64,000 nucleotides of DNA from Aldehydirespirator sp965203635. Lineage in GTDB: Bacteria > Actinomycetota > Acidimicrobiia > Acidimicrobiales > Aldehydirespiratoraceae. How positions within the stretch are numbered: the first letter of the stretch is position 1; each line of letters begins with the position of its first letter. The stretch spans positions 3,038,001-3,102,000 of the forward strand of contig OZ241903.1 of the NCBI GenBank assembly GCA_965203635.1, in the 5' to 3' direction. Positions 16,548 to 24,092 of the stretch are shown one piece after another. The notes under the pieces are model-generated. The model was not told the origin of the DNA and made no database searches. It saw nothing but the letters and a program-made list of their open reading frames with translations. A program made the translations under genes and the position numbers.

Positions 16548-16621
16548 CGGGACGTGGCGCAGCCAGGTAGCGCACCTGCTTTGGGAGCAGGGGGTCGCCG
16601 GTTCAAATCCGGCCGTCCCGA
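16548..16621 (+). tRNA. tRNA-Pro (anticodon TGG)
   Basis: A 74-nt cloverleaf: acceptor arms CGGGACG (16548-16554) and CGTCCCG (16614-16620) pair perfectly, with discriminator A at 16621. The anticodon stem CCTGC/GCAGG encloses the loop TTTGGGA, placing TGG at 16582-16584, which reads proline codons. The T arm holds GGTTCAAATCC. CCA is not encoded. Only 11 nt separate the tRNA from the ATG of the xanthine dehydrogenase gene. Confidence 0.97.
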
Positions 16622-16632
16622 CTCGTACCACC

Positions 16633-18171
16633 ATGAGCCAACTTCACGAAGCCCAGCGCCGGGCCGATCCGATCAAGCGATATGTAGCGCCCGAGTCGTT
16701 GGAGGACGCCTTGGACGTGCTCGCGGCGCGCGGCCCCTCGGCCCGAGCGATCGCCGGCGGCACCGACCTGCTGCTGGAACTCAGCCGCGGCGCGAGGACC
16801 GGCATCGACACGCTCGTTGATCTGAGCGTGCTCGACGGGCTCGACACCATCACCGAGCACCGCGGGCGGGTCGAGTTGGGGCCCCTGGTCACCCACGGCG
16901 ACATAGTCGGGTGGGAGCGGATGCTGTCGGTCGGGCTCCCGCTCGCGCAGGCCTGCCTGGAGGTCGGGGGTCCGCAGCTTCGCAACCGGGCCACGATCGT
17001 CGGCAACATCGTCACGGCCAGCCCCGCCAACGACACCATCTCCGCGCTGTACGCGCTGGGTGCCGACGTGACCGTCTCGGCGGCCGGAGGCGGCCACCGG
17101 ACCATGCCGATCGAGGACTTCTTCACCGGTTTCCGCACCACCGCGCTGGAGCCGGGCGAACTCGTGACCAGGATCTCCTTCGACGCGCTCGGCGGGGGCC
17201 GCCGGGGCGTCTTCGTGAAGCTCGGGCTGCGGAGGGCTCAGGCCATCTCGGTGGTCCACGCGGCCGCGGTCGTCACCGAGGGCAGCGACGGAACCGTCGC
17301 CGACCTGGTGGTGGCCCTCGGCAGCGTCGGCCCGACCATCGAGCTGGTGGACGCGGCGGCCGGCATAGCCAGGGGCCGGCTCCTCAACGAGGCAGCCGCC
17401 GACGTCGCGGCCGCGTCCCGGGCTGCGGTCACACCCATCGACGACCTGCGCTCCACCGCCGAGTACCGCAGCCACACGGTCGAGGTGGTGGTGGAGCGGG
17501 CGCTGCGCTCCCTGGCCGCCGGCACTGAGGCCGCCACCTGGCCCCAGAGCCCGCCCCGCCTGGTCGTCGTCCCAGACTTCCCGGCACCATCAGCGCCCGA
17601 GGAGCCCTCCCGGCGGGAGATCAACAACTCCAGCACCATCACCGCCAGCATCAACGGCGTCGAGCGCCGCGCCGCCAACGCTGCGGGCCAGACGCTGCTG
17701 GACTGGCTGCGATTCGACCTCGGGCTGACCGGCACCAAGGAGGGCTGCGCCGAGGGCGAGTGCGGAGCCTGCACCGTCCACCTCGACGGCCGGGCCGTGT
17801 TGTCGTGCCTGGTGCCCGCCGCCCGCGCCGACGGCACGAGCATCACAACAGTCGAGGGCCTGGCCCCGCCCGACGGGAGCCTGCACCCTGTCCAGCAGGC
17901 CCTGGCCGACTGCGGGGGCGTCCAGTGCGGCTTCTGCACCCCCGGGTTCGTGATGAGCGCGGCCATGCTGGCCGACGAGGAGCCCCACCCGAGCCGGGAA
18001 CAGGTGGAGCACGGCCTGGCCGGGAACCTGTGCCGCTGCACCGGGTACTACTCGATCATCGACGCCCTCGCGGGCAGCGGCGAGGAGGCCACACCGCGAA
18101 TTGGCAGCCGGGAACACCCGAATCGGACTCCCCCGCTGCCAATTCCTTCCGGCGAGGCCGCGCTCGGATGA
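16633..18171 (+). CDS. Xanthine dehydrogenase-family FAD-binding plus [2Fe-2S] subunit (fusion)
   Basis: 512-residue fusion in the molybdenum hydroxylase family, passing electrons from the Mo site through two [2Fe-2S] clusters to FAD. The FAD domain comes first (about 1-290): IAGGTDLLLEL (41-), GPQLRNRATIVGNIVTASPAND. After a Pro-rich linker, the iron-sulfur domain (about 335-490) has the plant-type ligands CAEGECGACTVHLDG and a later Cys, followed by the helical QCGFCTPGF and NLCRCTGYY. The order FAD then Fe-S is the reverse of eukaryotic XDH (Fe-S, FAD, Mo). The ATG at 16633 has no ribosome binding site and follows the tRNA by 11 nt. The Mo subunit gene overlaps by ATGA. Context suggests hypoxanthine/xanthine, but CO- or nicotine-type hydroxylases share the fold. 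Confidence 0.92.
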   Translation: MSQLHEAQRRADPIKRYVAPESLEDALDVLAARGPSARAIAGGTDLLLELSRGARTGIDTLVDLSVLDGLDTITEHRGRVELGPLVTHGDIVGWERMLSVGLPLAQACLEVGGPQLRNRATIVGNIVTASPANDTISALYALGADVTVSAAGGGHRTMPIEDFFTGFRTTALEPGELVTRISFDALGGGRRGVFVKLGLRRAQAISVVHAAAVVTEGSDGTVADLVVALGSVGPTIELVDAAAGIARGRLLNEAAADVAAASRAAVTPIDDLRSTAEYRSHTVEVVVERALRSLAAGTEAATWPQSPPRLVVVPDFPAPSAPEEPSRREINNSSTITASINGVERRAANAAGQTLLDWLRFDLGLTGTKEGCAEGECGACTVHLDGRAVLSCLVPAARADGTSITTVEGLAPPDGSLHPVQQALADCGGVQCGFCTPGFVMSAAMLADEEPHPSREQVEHGLAGNLCRCTGYYSIIDALAGSGEEATPRIGSREHPNRTPPLPIPSGEAALG

Positions 18172-20408
18172 GCGTCGGCGCCTCCCCGGCCCGCATCGAT
18201 GCGCCGGCCAAGCTCACCGGCGCGGCCGAGTACCCGAGCGACAGGATCCCGCCCGACGCGCTGTGGGCCATGGCGGTGTTCACCGACCAGCCCCACGCCC
18301 GCCTGATCAGCCTCGACCTGGAGGCCGCTCGGGCCGTCGAGGGAGTGGTGGCGGTGTTCGGCTCGGCCGATGTGCCCGTCAACGAGTTCGGCCTCACCAT
18401 GGCCGACCATCCCGTGTTCGTCGGCCTCGAGCACACGGGCCGCAGCCATCTGCCCTGCGACGTTTCCCGCTGGGAGGCGGACCGGCTGGCGCTGGTCGTG
18501 GCCGAGACGCCCGACGCGGCCCGGGCGGCGGCGGCCGCCATCGAGGCCCGGTGGGAGCCGTTGCCGGTGCTGGCCGACATCGACCAGTCGCTGTCGTCGG
18601 AGACGATGATCCACCCCGAGAACGGCGAGCCCTCCAACGCCTACTACTCGCTGCGCATCCGCAAGGGGGACATGGACCGGGGCTGGGCCGACGCCGACGT
18701 GGTGGTGGAGTCGACCTACGAGTTCCCCTACCAGGAGCACGCCTACCTGCAGCCCGAGGCGGGCATGGCCTACATCGACGGCGAGGGCCGGGTGACGGTG
18801 GAGGTCGCGGGCCAGTGGACGCACGAGGACCAGGAGCAGATCGCTCACGCCCTCGACCTGCCGGCCGAGCGGGTCCGGGTGATCTACCCGGCTATCGGCG
18901 GCGCCTTCGGCGGCCGCGAGGACATTTCGGTCCAGATCGTGCTGGGTCTGGCCGCGATGGTGCTCCACGAGCGGGGCATCGATCGCCCGGTGGCCACCGT
19001 GTGGTCGCGCGAGGAGTCGATCGTCGGGCACGGCAAGCGCCACCGGGGCCGCATCACAGCCCGCTGGGGCGCCCGGCGCGACGGCCGCATCACCGCGGTG
19101 AGCAGCACGGCCTGGCTCGACGCGGGGGCCTACAACTTCACCTCCAACAAGGTGCTGGGCAACTGCCACCTGCACCAGGCGGGGCCCTACGAGGTGCCCA
19201 ACGCCGAGATCGACAGCGTCGCGGTGTACACCAACGCCACTCCGGCCGGCGCGTTCCGGGGCTTCGGCGCCCCCCAGGGCGCCTTCGCGGCCGAGAGCCA
19301 GATCAACAAGCTGGCTGAGGCGCTGGGTATGGACCCGGTGGAGATCCGCCGCGTCAACACCCTGCGCGAGGGCAGCGTCGGCATCACCCAGGCGGCCATG
19401 CCCGAGGGCGTGACCATGCCCGAGGTGATCGACCGCTGCGCCGAGGCCGCGGCGGAGCCCGCCTCCAACGGCGACGGCGCGGCCTTCAGCCCGTTCCCCT
19501 CGCTGCCGCCCGAGCCGTCGGCCCTTCGCCGGGGCCGGGGGTTCGCCTGCTCGTTCAAGAACGTCGGATTCTCGTTCGGCTTCCCGGAGCGGAGCGAGGC
19601 CGAGATCGTGCTCCACGGCGGCCACGATTCCGACGTGCCTGAATGGGCCGAGCTCTATCACGCCGGCGCGGAGGTGGGCCAGGGCGCCCACACGGCGCTG
19701 GTGCAGATGGCCGCCGAGGCCACCGGGCTTCCCGCGGACCGCATCGAGCACCGCTTCAGCGACACGGCTACCTCCGGCGACGCGGGCTCGGCGTCGGCGT
19801 CGAGGCTCACGTGGATGTCGGGCAACGCGATCCTGGGCGCGGCCGAGGAGGCCGAGAAGGCCTGGCGGGACGGCCAGCGCCCGGCTGCGGGCCGTTTCCG
19901 CTTCGTGCCTCCGCCCACGGAGACGCTCGACCCCGTCGACGGCCACTGCGTCCCCAACTTCAGCTACGGCTACGTGGCCCAGCACGTTGAGCTCACGGTG
20001 GACACCGGAACGGGTCACATCCGCATCGACCGGGTGGTGAGCGCCCACGACGTCGGGCGGGCCATCAACCCGGACCTGGTGGTGGGCCAGATCGAGGGTG
20101 CGGTCATCCAGGCCCACGGATACGCGCTGAGCGAGAACCTCCAATCGGACGGTGGCCGCCTGCAGAACATGCGCCTGAGCACCTACCTGATGCCCGGCAT
20201 CGGCGACATCCCCACCACCGTCGACAGCGTGGTGCTGGAGCTGGCCGACCCGCTCGGACCGTGGGGCGCCCGGGGCATGGCCGAGATGGGCATGATCCCC
20301 TACGCCCCCGCGGTGACGGCCGCCCTCCACGACGCCACCGGCGTCTGGTTCGACAGCTTCCCCCTCACCCCCGACCGGGTCCTGGCCGGCCTAGCTGCGG
20401 CGCAATAG
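18168..20408 (+). CDS. Xanthine dehydrogenase-family molybdopterin-binding subunit
   Basis: 746-residue catalytic subunit of a molybdenum hydroxylase, starting at the ATG at 18168 that overlaps the previous stop (ATGA). Family motifs in order: AKLTGAAEYPSD at the N-terminus, YQEHAYLQPEAG, AIGGAFGGRED, AFRGFGAPQGAFAAES, GAEVGQGAHTALVQMAAE, SAHDVGRAINPDLVVGQIEGAV and the catalytic-Glu segment WGARGMAEMGMIPYAPA. The last is GxRGMxE instead of the usual GxKGxGE, keeping the Glu. It probably hydroxylates a purine imported by the 4088-13611 gene set. Its last 88 or so codons are repeated almost exactly at 22006-22271, after the ATPase gene. Confidence 0.92.
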   Translation: MSVGASPARIDAPAKLTGAAEYPSDRIPPDALWAMAVFTDQPHARLISLDLEAARAVEGVVAVFGSADVPVNEFGLTMADHPVFVGLEHTGRSHLPCDVSRWEADRLALVVAETPDAARAAAAAIEARWEPLPVLADIDQSLSSETMIHPENGEPSNAYYSLRIRKGDMDRGWADADVVVESTYEFPYQEHAYLQPEAGMAYIDGEGRVTVEVAGQWTHEDQEQIAHALDLPAERVRVIYPAIGGAFGGREDISVQIVLGLAAMVLHERGIDRPVATVWSREESIVGHGKRHRGRITARWGARRDGRITAVSSTAWLDAGAYNFTSNKVLGNCHLHQAGPYEVPNAEIDSVAVYTNATPAGAFRGFGAPQGAFAAESQINKLAEALGMDPVEIRRVNTLREGSVGITQAAMPEGVTMPEVIDRCAEAAAEPASNGDGAAFSPFPSLPPEPSALRRGRGFACSFKNVGFSFGFPERSEAEIVLHGGHDSDVPEWAELYHAGAEVGQGAHTALVQMAAEATGLPADRIEHRFSDTATSGDAGSASASRLTWMSGNAILGAAEEAEKAWRDGQRPAAGRFRFVPPPTETLDPVDGHCVPNFSYGYVAQHVELTVDTGTGHIRIDRVVSAHDVGRAINPDLVVGQIEGAVIQAHGYALSENLQSDGGRLQNMRLSTYLMPGIGDIPTTVDSVVLELADPLGPWGARGMAEMGMIPYAPAVTAALHDATGVWFDSFPLTPDRVLAGLAAAQ
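20118..20383 (+). repeat. Direct repeat copy 1: 3' end of xanthine dehydrogenase gene
   Basis: This 266-bp stretch recurs at 22006-22271 with a constant offset of 1888 bp and no indels. From 20121 to the end I count 7 mismatches in 263 positions (about 97% identity); six are at third codon positions and one changes Thr to Ala. The two copies diverge abruptly on both sides. Confidence 0.95.
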
Positions 20409-20417
20409 CCGCGACCT

Positions 20418-20582
20418 TCATCGGCCCTCGAGGCCGTCCGCAGCCGCCGCATCCGGTCCCCGGCTCTCGGCCTGATACGAGGCCGCTTCGGCGTCGCTCA
20501 GACCGTCGAGTGCACCTCGAACGGACGACCACCACTCGTCGCGGCCGAGCCGGCGCACTGCGTCGATCACCACATCCACCAT
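20418..20582 (-). CDS. Small hypothetical protein (54 aa)
   Basis: An uninterrupted 54-residue frame with an ATG at 20582 and TGA at 20420-20418, otherwise in non-coding space between the xanthine dehydrogenase gene and the ATPase gene. The product begins VDVVIDAVRRLGRDEWWSSV and continues with GALDGLSDAEAASYQAE, a charged, probably helical pattern, ending in an Ala/Gly-rich tail. No strong ribosome binding site is visible. It lies downstream of the DUF4143-type ATPase on the same strand. A small regulatory or antitoxin-like protein is possible, but nothing is recognised. Confidence 0.35.
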   Translation of the reverse strand: MVDVVIDAVRRLGRDEWWSSVRGALDGLSDAEAASYQAESRGPDAAAADGLEGR

Positions 20583-20627
20583 AGTTGTGCCCCGCTGCTT
20601 CGCAGTGGCGGCCGCAGCACAGTCGTC

Positions 20628-21929
20628 TCAGGGTGCTAGGGCGGTGAGAGGGGCTACTGCTACGCCGTCGGGGCGCTCGTAGGCGTATCCGCCGGCGGTG
20701 ACGACGAGCAGTTTGGCCGGCTCGCCCGCCTTGTCGAGGTTCACCTTGTTGCGCAGCCGCAGCAGCGCGGCTGCGGCGTCGTCAGGGCCGCGGCCGCCCC
20801 CGAGCTTGATCTCGGCAGCGATCCATCGCCCGTCGGAGCGCTCCAGGATGGCGTCCACCTCCAGTCCGGTGTTGTCGCGGTAGTAGTGGATCCGAGCGTC
20901 GTTGGCGTCGGCGTACACCCGCAGGTCGCGCACGGCCAGCGCCTCGAACAGCGCGCCGAAGCCTCTCGGGTCGGCCATGAGCCGGGCCCGGTTGGACCGC
21001 AGCGCCGCCACCGCCAGCGAGGGGTCCACGAGATAGCGCTTCGGGGTGACCGCGATGTGGGCCCGGGACCGCAGGTCCGCGGGCCACGGCGTGAGATGCT
21101 CCAGAACGAACAACTGCTCCAGGGCCGACAGATAGGCGGCCACCGTCCTGGGGTCCGCGGGGCGAATGGTGTCCATGTCGGACGCGAGGACCCGCCGCGA
21201 GGCGCTGGTGGCGATGTTGCGGGCCAGCGACTCCAACAGCCGGGCCACACCCGCCGGGTCGCGGCGGGCCCGGTCCACGTACTCGATGTCGGCCTTGCAG
21301 AGGTCGGACAGGTAGTCGCGCAGCAGCTGCTGGGCACCCGCGCCGTCGGCGTCCAACAGCGCGGGCCAGCCGCCCCGGCACACCAGCTCGTAGATGTCGG
21401 GCTCGTCGCCGGCCGCGGGCGCCGACACCTCCTCGGAGTCGAACAGGTCCCCCAGCGACACCGCCCCCGACGACTCCTCAGACTCGAGTAGCGTCATGGG
21501 CCGCATCCGCACCCTGCGCACCCGCCCGGCCCCGGTGTGGCGGGTGTGGCTGTCGGGCGGCACCGCCGAGCCGGTCAGGATGAACTGTCCCGGCAGTCCC
21601 AGCTCGTCGCAGGCCCGCCGCATCGGGTTCCAGATGCCCGGCGACAGGTGGTACTCGTCTATGAGCCGAGGCCGCTCGCCCTCCAGCAGCAGCCGCCTCG
21701 CCATGGCCGAGGTGACGGCGGCCGACTCCTCGGCGTCGATCAGCACCGCGCTGCGGGCGGCGCTGCCGCCGGTCCACGTCTTGCCGCAAGCGCGCGGCCC
21801 CTCGATCAGCACCGCCGGCGCCACTCTGAGAGCCCGCTGAAGCAGCCCGTCCGCGATCCGGGGCCGGTACCGCCCACGGATCGTCTCCAGCAGCGGATGC
21901 TCGCGCAGACTGCTCTCCACCACGTCCAA
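20628..21929 (-). CDS. AAA-type ATPase with DUF4143-like C-terminal domain
   Basis: 433-residue protein of the common but poorly understood ATPase plus DUF4143 family. N-terminal P-loop domain: Walker A GPRACGKT (44-51), Walker B-like RLIDEYH (DE 91-92), FILTGSA sensor region. The C-terminal half has the nuclease-like pattern YYRDNTGLEVDAILE..RWIAAEIKLGG, a PD-(D/E)xK-like E-x-D..E-x-K arrangement also used for protein-DNA or regulatory roles. The 5' end is uncertain: TTG at 21929 or in-frame GTG at 21923/21920, with TGATACAT just upstream as a possible -10. A 10-bp inverted repeat lies 15 bp upstream. Function in the cell is unknown; such genes are frequent in genomic islands. It lies between the duplicated xanthine dehydrogenase ends. 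Confidence 0.87.
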   Translation of the reverse strand: MDVVESSLREHPLLETIRGRYRPRIADGLLQRALRVAPAVLIEGPRACGKTWTGGSAARSAVLIDAEESAAVTSAMARRLLLEGERPRLIDEYHLSPGIWNPMRRACDELGLPGQFILTGSAVPPDSHTRHTGAGRVRRVRMRPMTLLESEESSGAVSLGDLFDSEEVSAPAAGDEPDIYELVCRGGWPALLDADGAGAQQLLRDYLSDLCKADIEYVDRARRDPAGVARLLESLARNIATSASRRVLASDMDTIRPADPRTVAAYLSALEQLFVLEHLTPWPADLRSRAHIAVTPKRYLVDPSLAVAALRSNRARLMADPRGFGALFEALAVRDLRVYADANDARIHYYRDNTGLEVDAILERSDGRWIAAEIKLGGGRGPDDAAAALLRLRNKVNLDKAGEPAKLLVVTAGGYAYERPDGVAVAPLTALAP

Positions 21930-21943
21930 TGTATCAGATCAAA

Positions 21944-21971
21944 GCCATCCAATGCATCAATATTGGATGGC
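21944..21971. promoter_or_regulatory. Perfect 10-bp inverted repeat upstream of the ATPase gene
   Basis: Arms GCCATCCAAT (21944-21953) and ATTGGATGGC (21962-21971) with an 8-bp spacer; a second overlapping pair ATGCATC/GATGCAT spans 21952-21980. Its position 15-42 bp before the start of the divergent-facing ATPase gene suits an operator for autoregulation; no regulator is identified. Confidence 0.5.
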
Positions 21972-22005
21972 GCGATGCATGAATGTACACTTGACTCTCT
22001 ATCTT

Positions 22006-22317
22006 GGCTACGCGCTCAGCGAGAACCTCCAATCAGACGGTGGCCGCCTGCAGAACATGCGCCTGAGCACCTACCTGATGCCCGGCATCGGCGACATCCC
22101 CACCACCGTCGACAGCGTCGTGCTGGAGCTGGCCGACCCGCTCGGCCCCTGGGGCGCCCGGGGCATGGCCGAGATGGGCATGATCCCCTACGCCCCCGCG
22201 GTGACGGCCGCCCTTCACGACGCCACCGGCGTCTGGTTCGACAGCTTCCCCCTCGCCCCCGACCGGGTCCTTCGAGGGCTCTACGACTCCGCATCGCAAC
22301 AGCCCGAATCCCCATGA
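22006..22317 (+). pseudogene. C-terminal fragment of xanthine dehydrogenase Mo subunit (repeat copy 2)
   Basis: Only the last 100 or so codons of a molybdopterin-binding subunit are present, from GYALSENLQSDGGRLQNMRL through WGARGMAEMGMIPYAPA to a stop at 22315-22317. The 22006-22271 part is about 97% identical to 20118-20383, but the final tail (RGLYDSASQQPESP) differs from the intact gene's ending. There is no 5' part and no start with a ribosome binding site. Since nearly all differences are synonymous, the copy diverged while under selection, so it probably came from another functional gene (a relative's homolog or an older tail of this gene), not from a recent local copying of dead DNA. 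Confidence 0.88.
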
Positions 22318-22468
22318 CATTCCGCGATCCAGCGATTATCAACTCACCCCCAGCCACAGCTTCTAGGCGACCAAAGCGACCCCTATCAGGACACCCTTCA
22401 CCACGAATTCCCGAACTCCCATTGGAGCCAGCCCGCCGCGGTACTATGTCACAGCCAGCGCGTGCCCA

Positions 22469-22484
22469 TCGATCTTCGGATCGA
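22469..22484 (+). other. UUCG-loop hairpin in the 22318-22540 gap
   Basis: TCGATC and GATCGA form a 6-bp stem closed by a TTCG tetraloop, 57 nt before the start of the VirD4-like gene. It has no T-tract, so it is more likely a stable leader structure than a terminator. The rest of the 223-bp gap shows no gene; base composition falls sharply to the right of 22318. Confidence 0.4.
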
Positions 22485-22540
22485 AGAGGCGCTAGTTGGG
22501 GGCCTAACCGTCCTTCGATCACCAGAGAATCCAATACGCG

Positions 22541-24055
22541 ATGTTCTCCTTCTACAGATCGACTTTCAAGGCGTACTTGACGGTCGTCAAGGCTTCCAGT
22601 CGAGTTCTCCAAAGCGCAATCAACAACGCACGCTTTCAACATCCGCGATCGGGCGCAGCCCCTATCGTCCTAGGACCGTCACACAGCGCTCCAGCTCCGA
22701 ATTCCTCAAGCCGAAACGTCTGGGACTATCGAGGGGTCGCAGCGCCGAGGGATATCAACCCTCACGAGGTCGATTTTCCACTGGGCAGGTATCGAGAGCC
22801 CAAACGTTGGAAAGCAACGGCTCCCATAGGTGTATCTCGTCGCATTGCGAACCATCACACGGCTGTCTTCGGGCCAACGCGTTCTGGAAAGACCATGTCA
22901 ATCATCGTTCCTTGGATATATCACGCTCTGAAGCAAGGGTTTACAGTACTGGCTATCGATGTTAAGGGAAATGATGATCTACTCAGCGCTGTCCGTCAGT
23001 ATGCCAAGCATTGCGGACCATTGAACATACCGTCATTCAAGTGGGACTACACGGACGCCGCCAATTCCTTTTCCTGGAATTGGATACGAGATGCCATTAC
23101 TCCCGGAGAAATCAATAGCGCCATAGATGCCATATGTGGTATGCCCTCACCTAACGATCCAAATCAGTTCTTCCATGATTGTGCTACCCGATATTTGCGA
23201 TCTCTTCTAGAACTCTCAGCTGTCATTCCCCACTCGTTGTCAGCACAAGATCTCTTCGTTCTGGTGAACGACCAAGAAAAGATGATTCCTCTTGTTCACG
23301 CCTACCAGGGCCATAGAGCATCGGCTGCTCTCCTCGAGCTAACGCGTCTCGATCCGACAGATTATGCCAATCGAGTTGCAGTGCTCGTCAACCATTTGAC
23401 TCCATTGATCGCGACTGAGTTCTTAAGCGTGACGACGAACGACAGCCAGAATATCACCATAGACTGGCTCTGGAGTACCGATCCGAAGTTAACCATTGTA
23501 ACCGCTCCATTAGCAGATGGAAAGTTAGCCACATCCGCTTCGGCACTATTCTTGGGACAATTTCTCCAAAATGTGAAGGCACGCTTGGGTACTGGATCCG
23601 CAAACAGGCCAGTCCTGTTGGTGCTCGATGAGGCACCGCGACTACAAGATAGAATAGACCTCGGTGCGATCCTCTCGACAGTCGCCCAAGCAAACGTGAG
23701 CGTATTGCTAGCATTACAGGATGTGTCGCAACTCAGTGATACTGTAAGAGATGAGATCTTGTCGAACTGCGCCACGAAGATCTGCCTTCCAAGGGTCTCT
23801 GAAGCGACGACCCGCTACTTCACTAGCCAATTGGGGGAAATCTATCTTGATTCAAAGTCGGTGAACACCGGCGACAGTAGCCGTACGGTTCGGTCAAGTT
23901 CCTGGACTCATACTACTGAACTACGGCCGGTTTTGAGCCACCGTGAAATCGCTCATCCGCCGACCCGATTTGGAAATTGGACGGGAACAGTGCATTCTCC
24001 AGATCTATCACATGCACCGATAGTTACAGATCTGACGAGAACGGATCTGTTATGA
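22541..24055 (+). CDS. VirD4/TraG-like P-loop ATPase (type IV coupling protein family)
   Basis: 504-residue ATPase with FtsK-HerA/VirD4-type features: AVFGPTRSGKTMSIIVPWI (Walker A 111-118), LAIDVKGND, and PVLLVLDEAPRL (Walker B 359-364) followed by the TraG-D-like C-terminal run LSTVAQANVSVLLALQDVSQL and ILSNCATKICLPRVSEATT. Unlike conjugative VirD4 there are no clear N-terminal membrane helices, and no relaxase, mating-pair or type IV secretion gene is in the window, so a conjugation role is doubtful. The ATG at 22541 lacks a ribosome binding site. It is convergent with the kinase of the triad (37 bp between stops) and shares its lower GC content. A DNA- or protein-translocating or sensing ATPase working with the triad is my inference. 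Confidence 0.85.
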   Translation: MFSFYRSTFKAYLTVVKASSRVLQSAINNARFQHPRSGAAPIVLGPSHSAPAPNSSSRNVWDYRGVAAPRDINPHEVDFPLGRYREPKRWKATAPIGVSRRIANHHTAVFGPTRSGKTMSIIVPWIYHALKQGFTVLAIDVKGNDDLLSAVRQYAKHCGPLNIPSFKWDYTDAANSFSWNWIRDAITPGEINSAIDAICGMPSPNDPNQFFHDCATRYLRSLLELSAVIPHSLSAQDLFVLVNDQEKMIPLVHAYQGHRASAALLELTRLDPTDYANRVAVLVNHLTPLIATEFLSVTTNDSQNITIDWLWSTDPKLTIVTAPLADGKLATSASALFLGQFLQNVKARLGTGSANRPVLLVLDEAPRLQDRIDLGAILSTVAQANVSVLLALQDVSQLSDTVRDEILSNCATKICLPRVSEATTRYFTSQLGEIYLDSKSVNTGDSSRTVRSSSWTHTTELRPVLSHREIAHPPTRFGNWTGTVHSPDLSHAPIVTDLTRTDLL

Positions 24056-24092
24056 TATGTGCCCCCTAGTCAGGCCGACCTAAGTCACTTCA

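Noticed and set aside
16548..16621. tRNA-Pro as an integration site for the island
   Set aside because: No integrase gene and no repeat of the tRNA 3' end was found elsewhere in the window; the xanthine dehydrogenase genes follow directly.
22462..22965. 167-codon plus-strand frame overlapping the start of the VirD4-like gene
   Set aside because: It overlaps the ATPase gene in another frame, has no family features and ends before the Walker A region's downstream part; a shadow.
22541..24055. Conjugative element or ICE core
   Set aside because: A coupling-protein-like ATPase alone is not enough: no relaxase, integrase, mating-pair or origin-of-transfer features are visible in the window.
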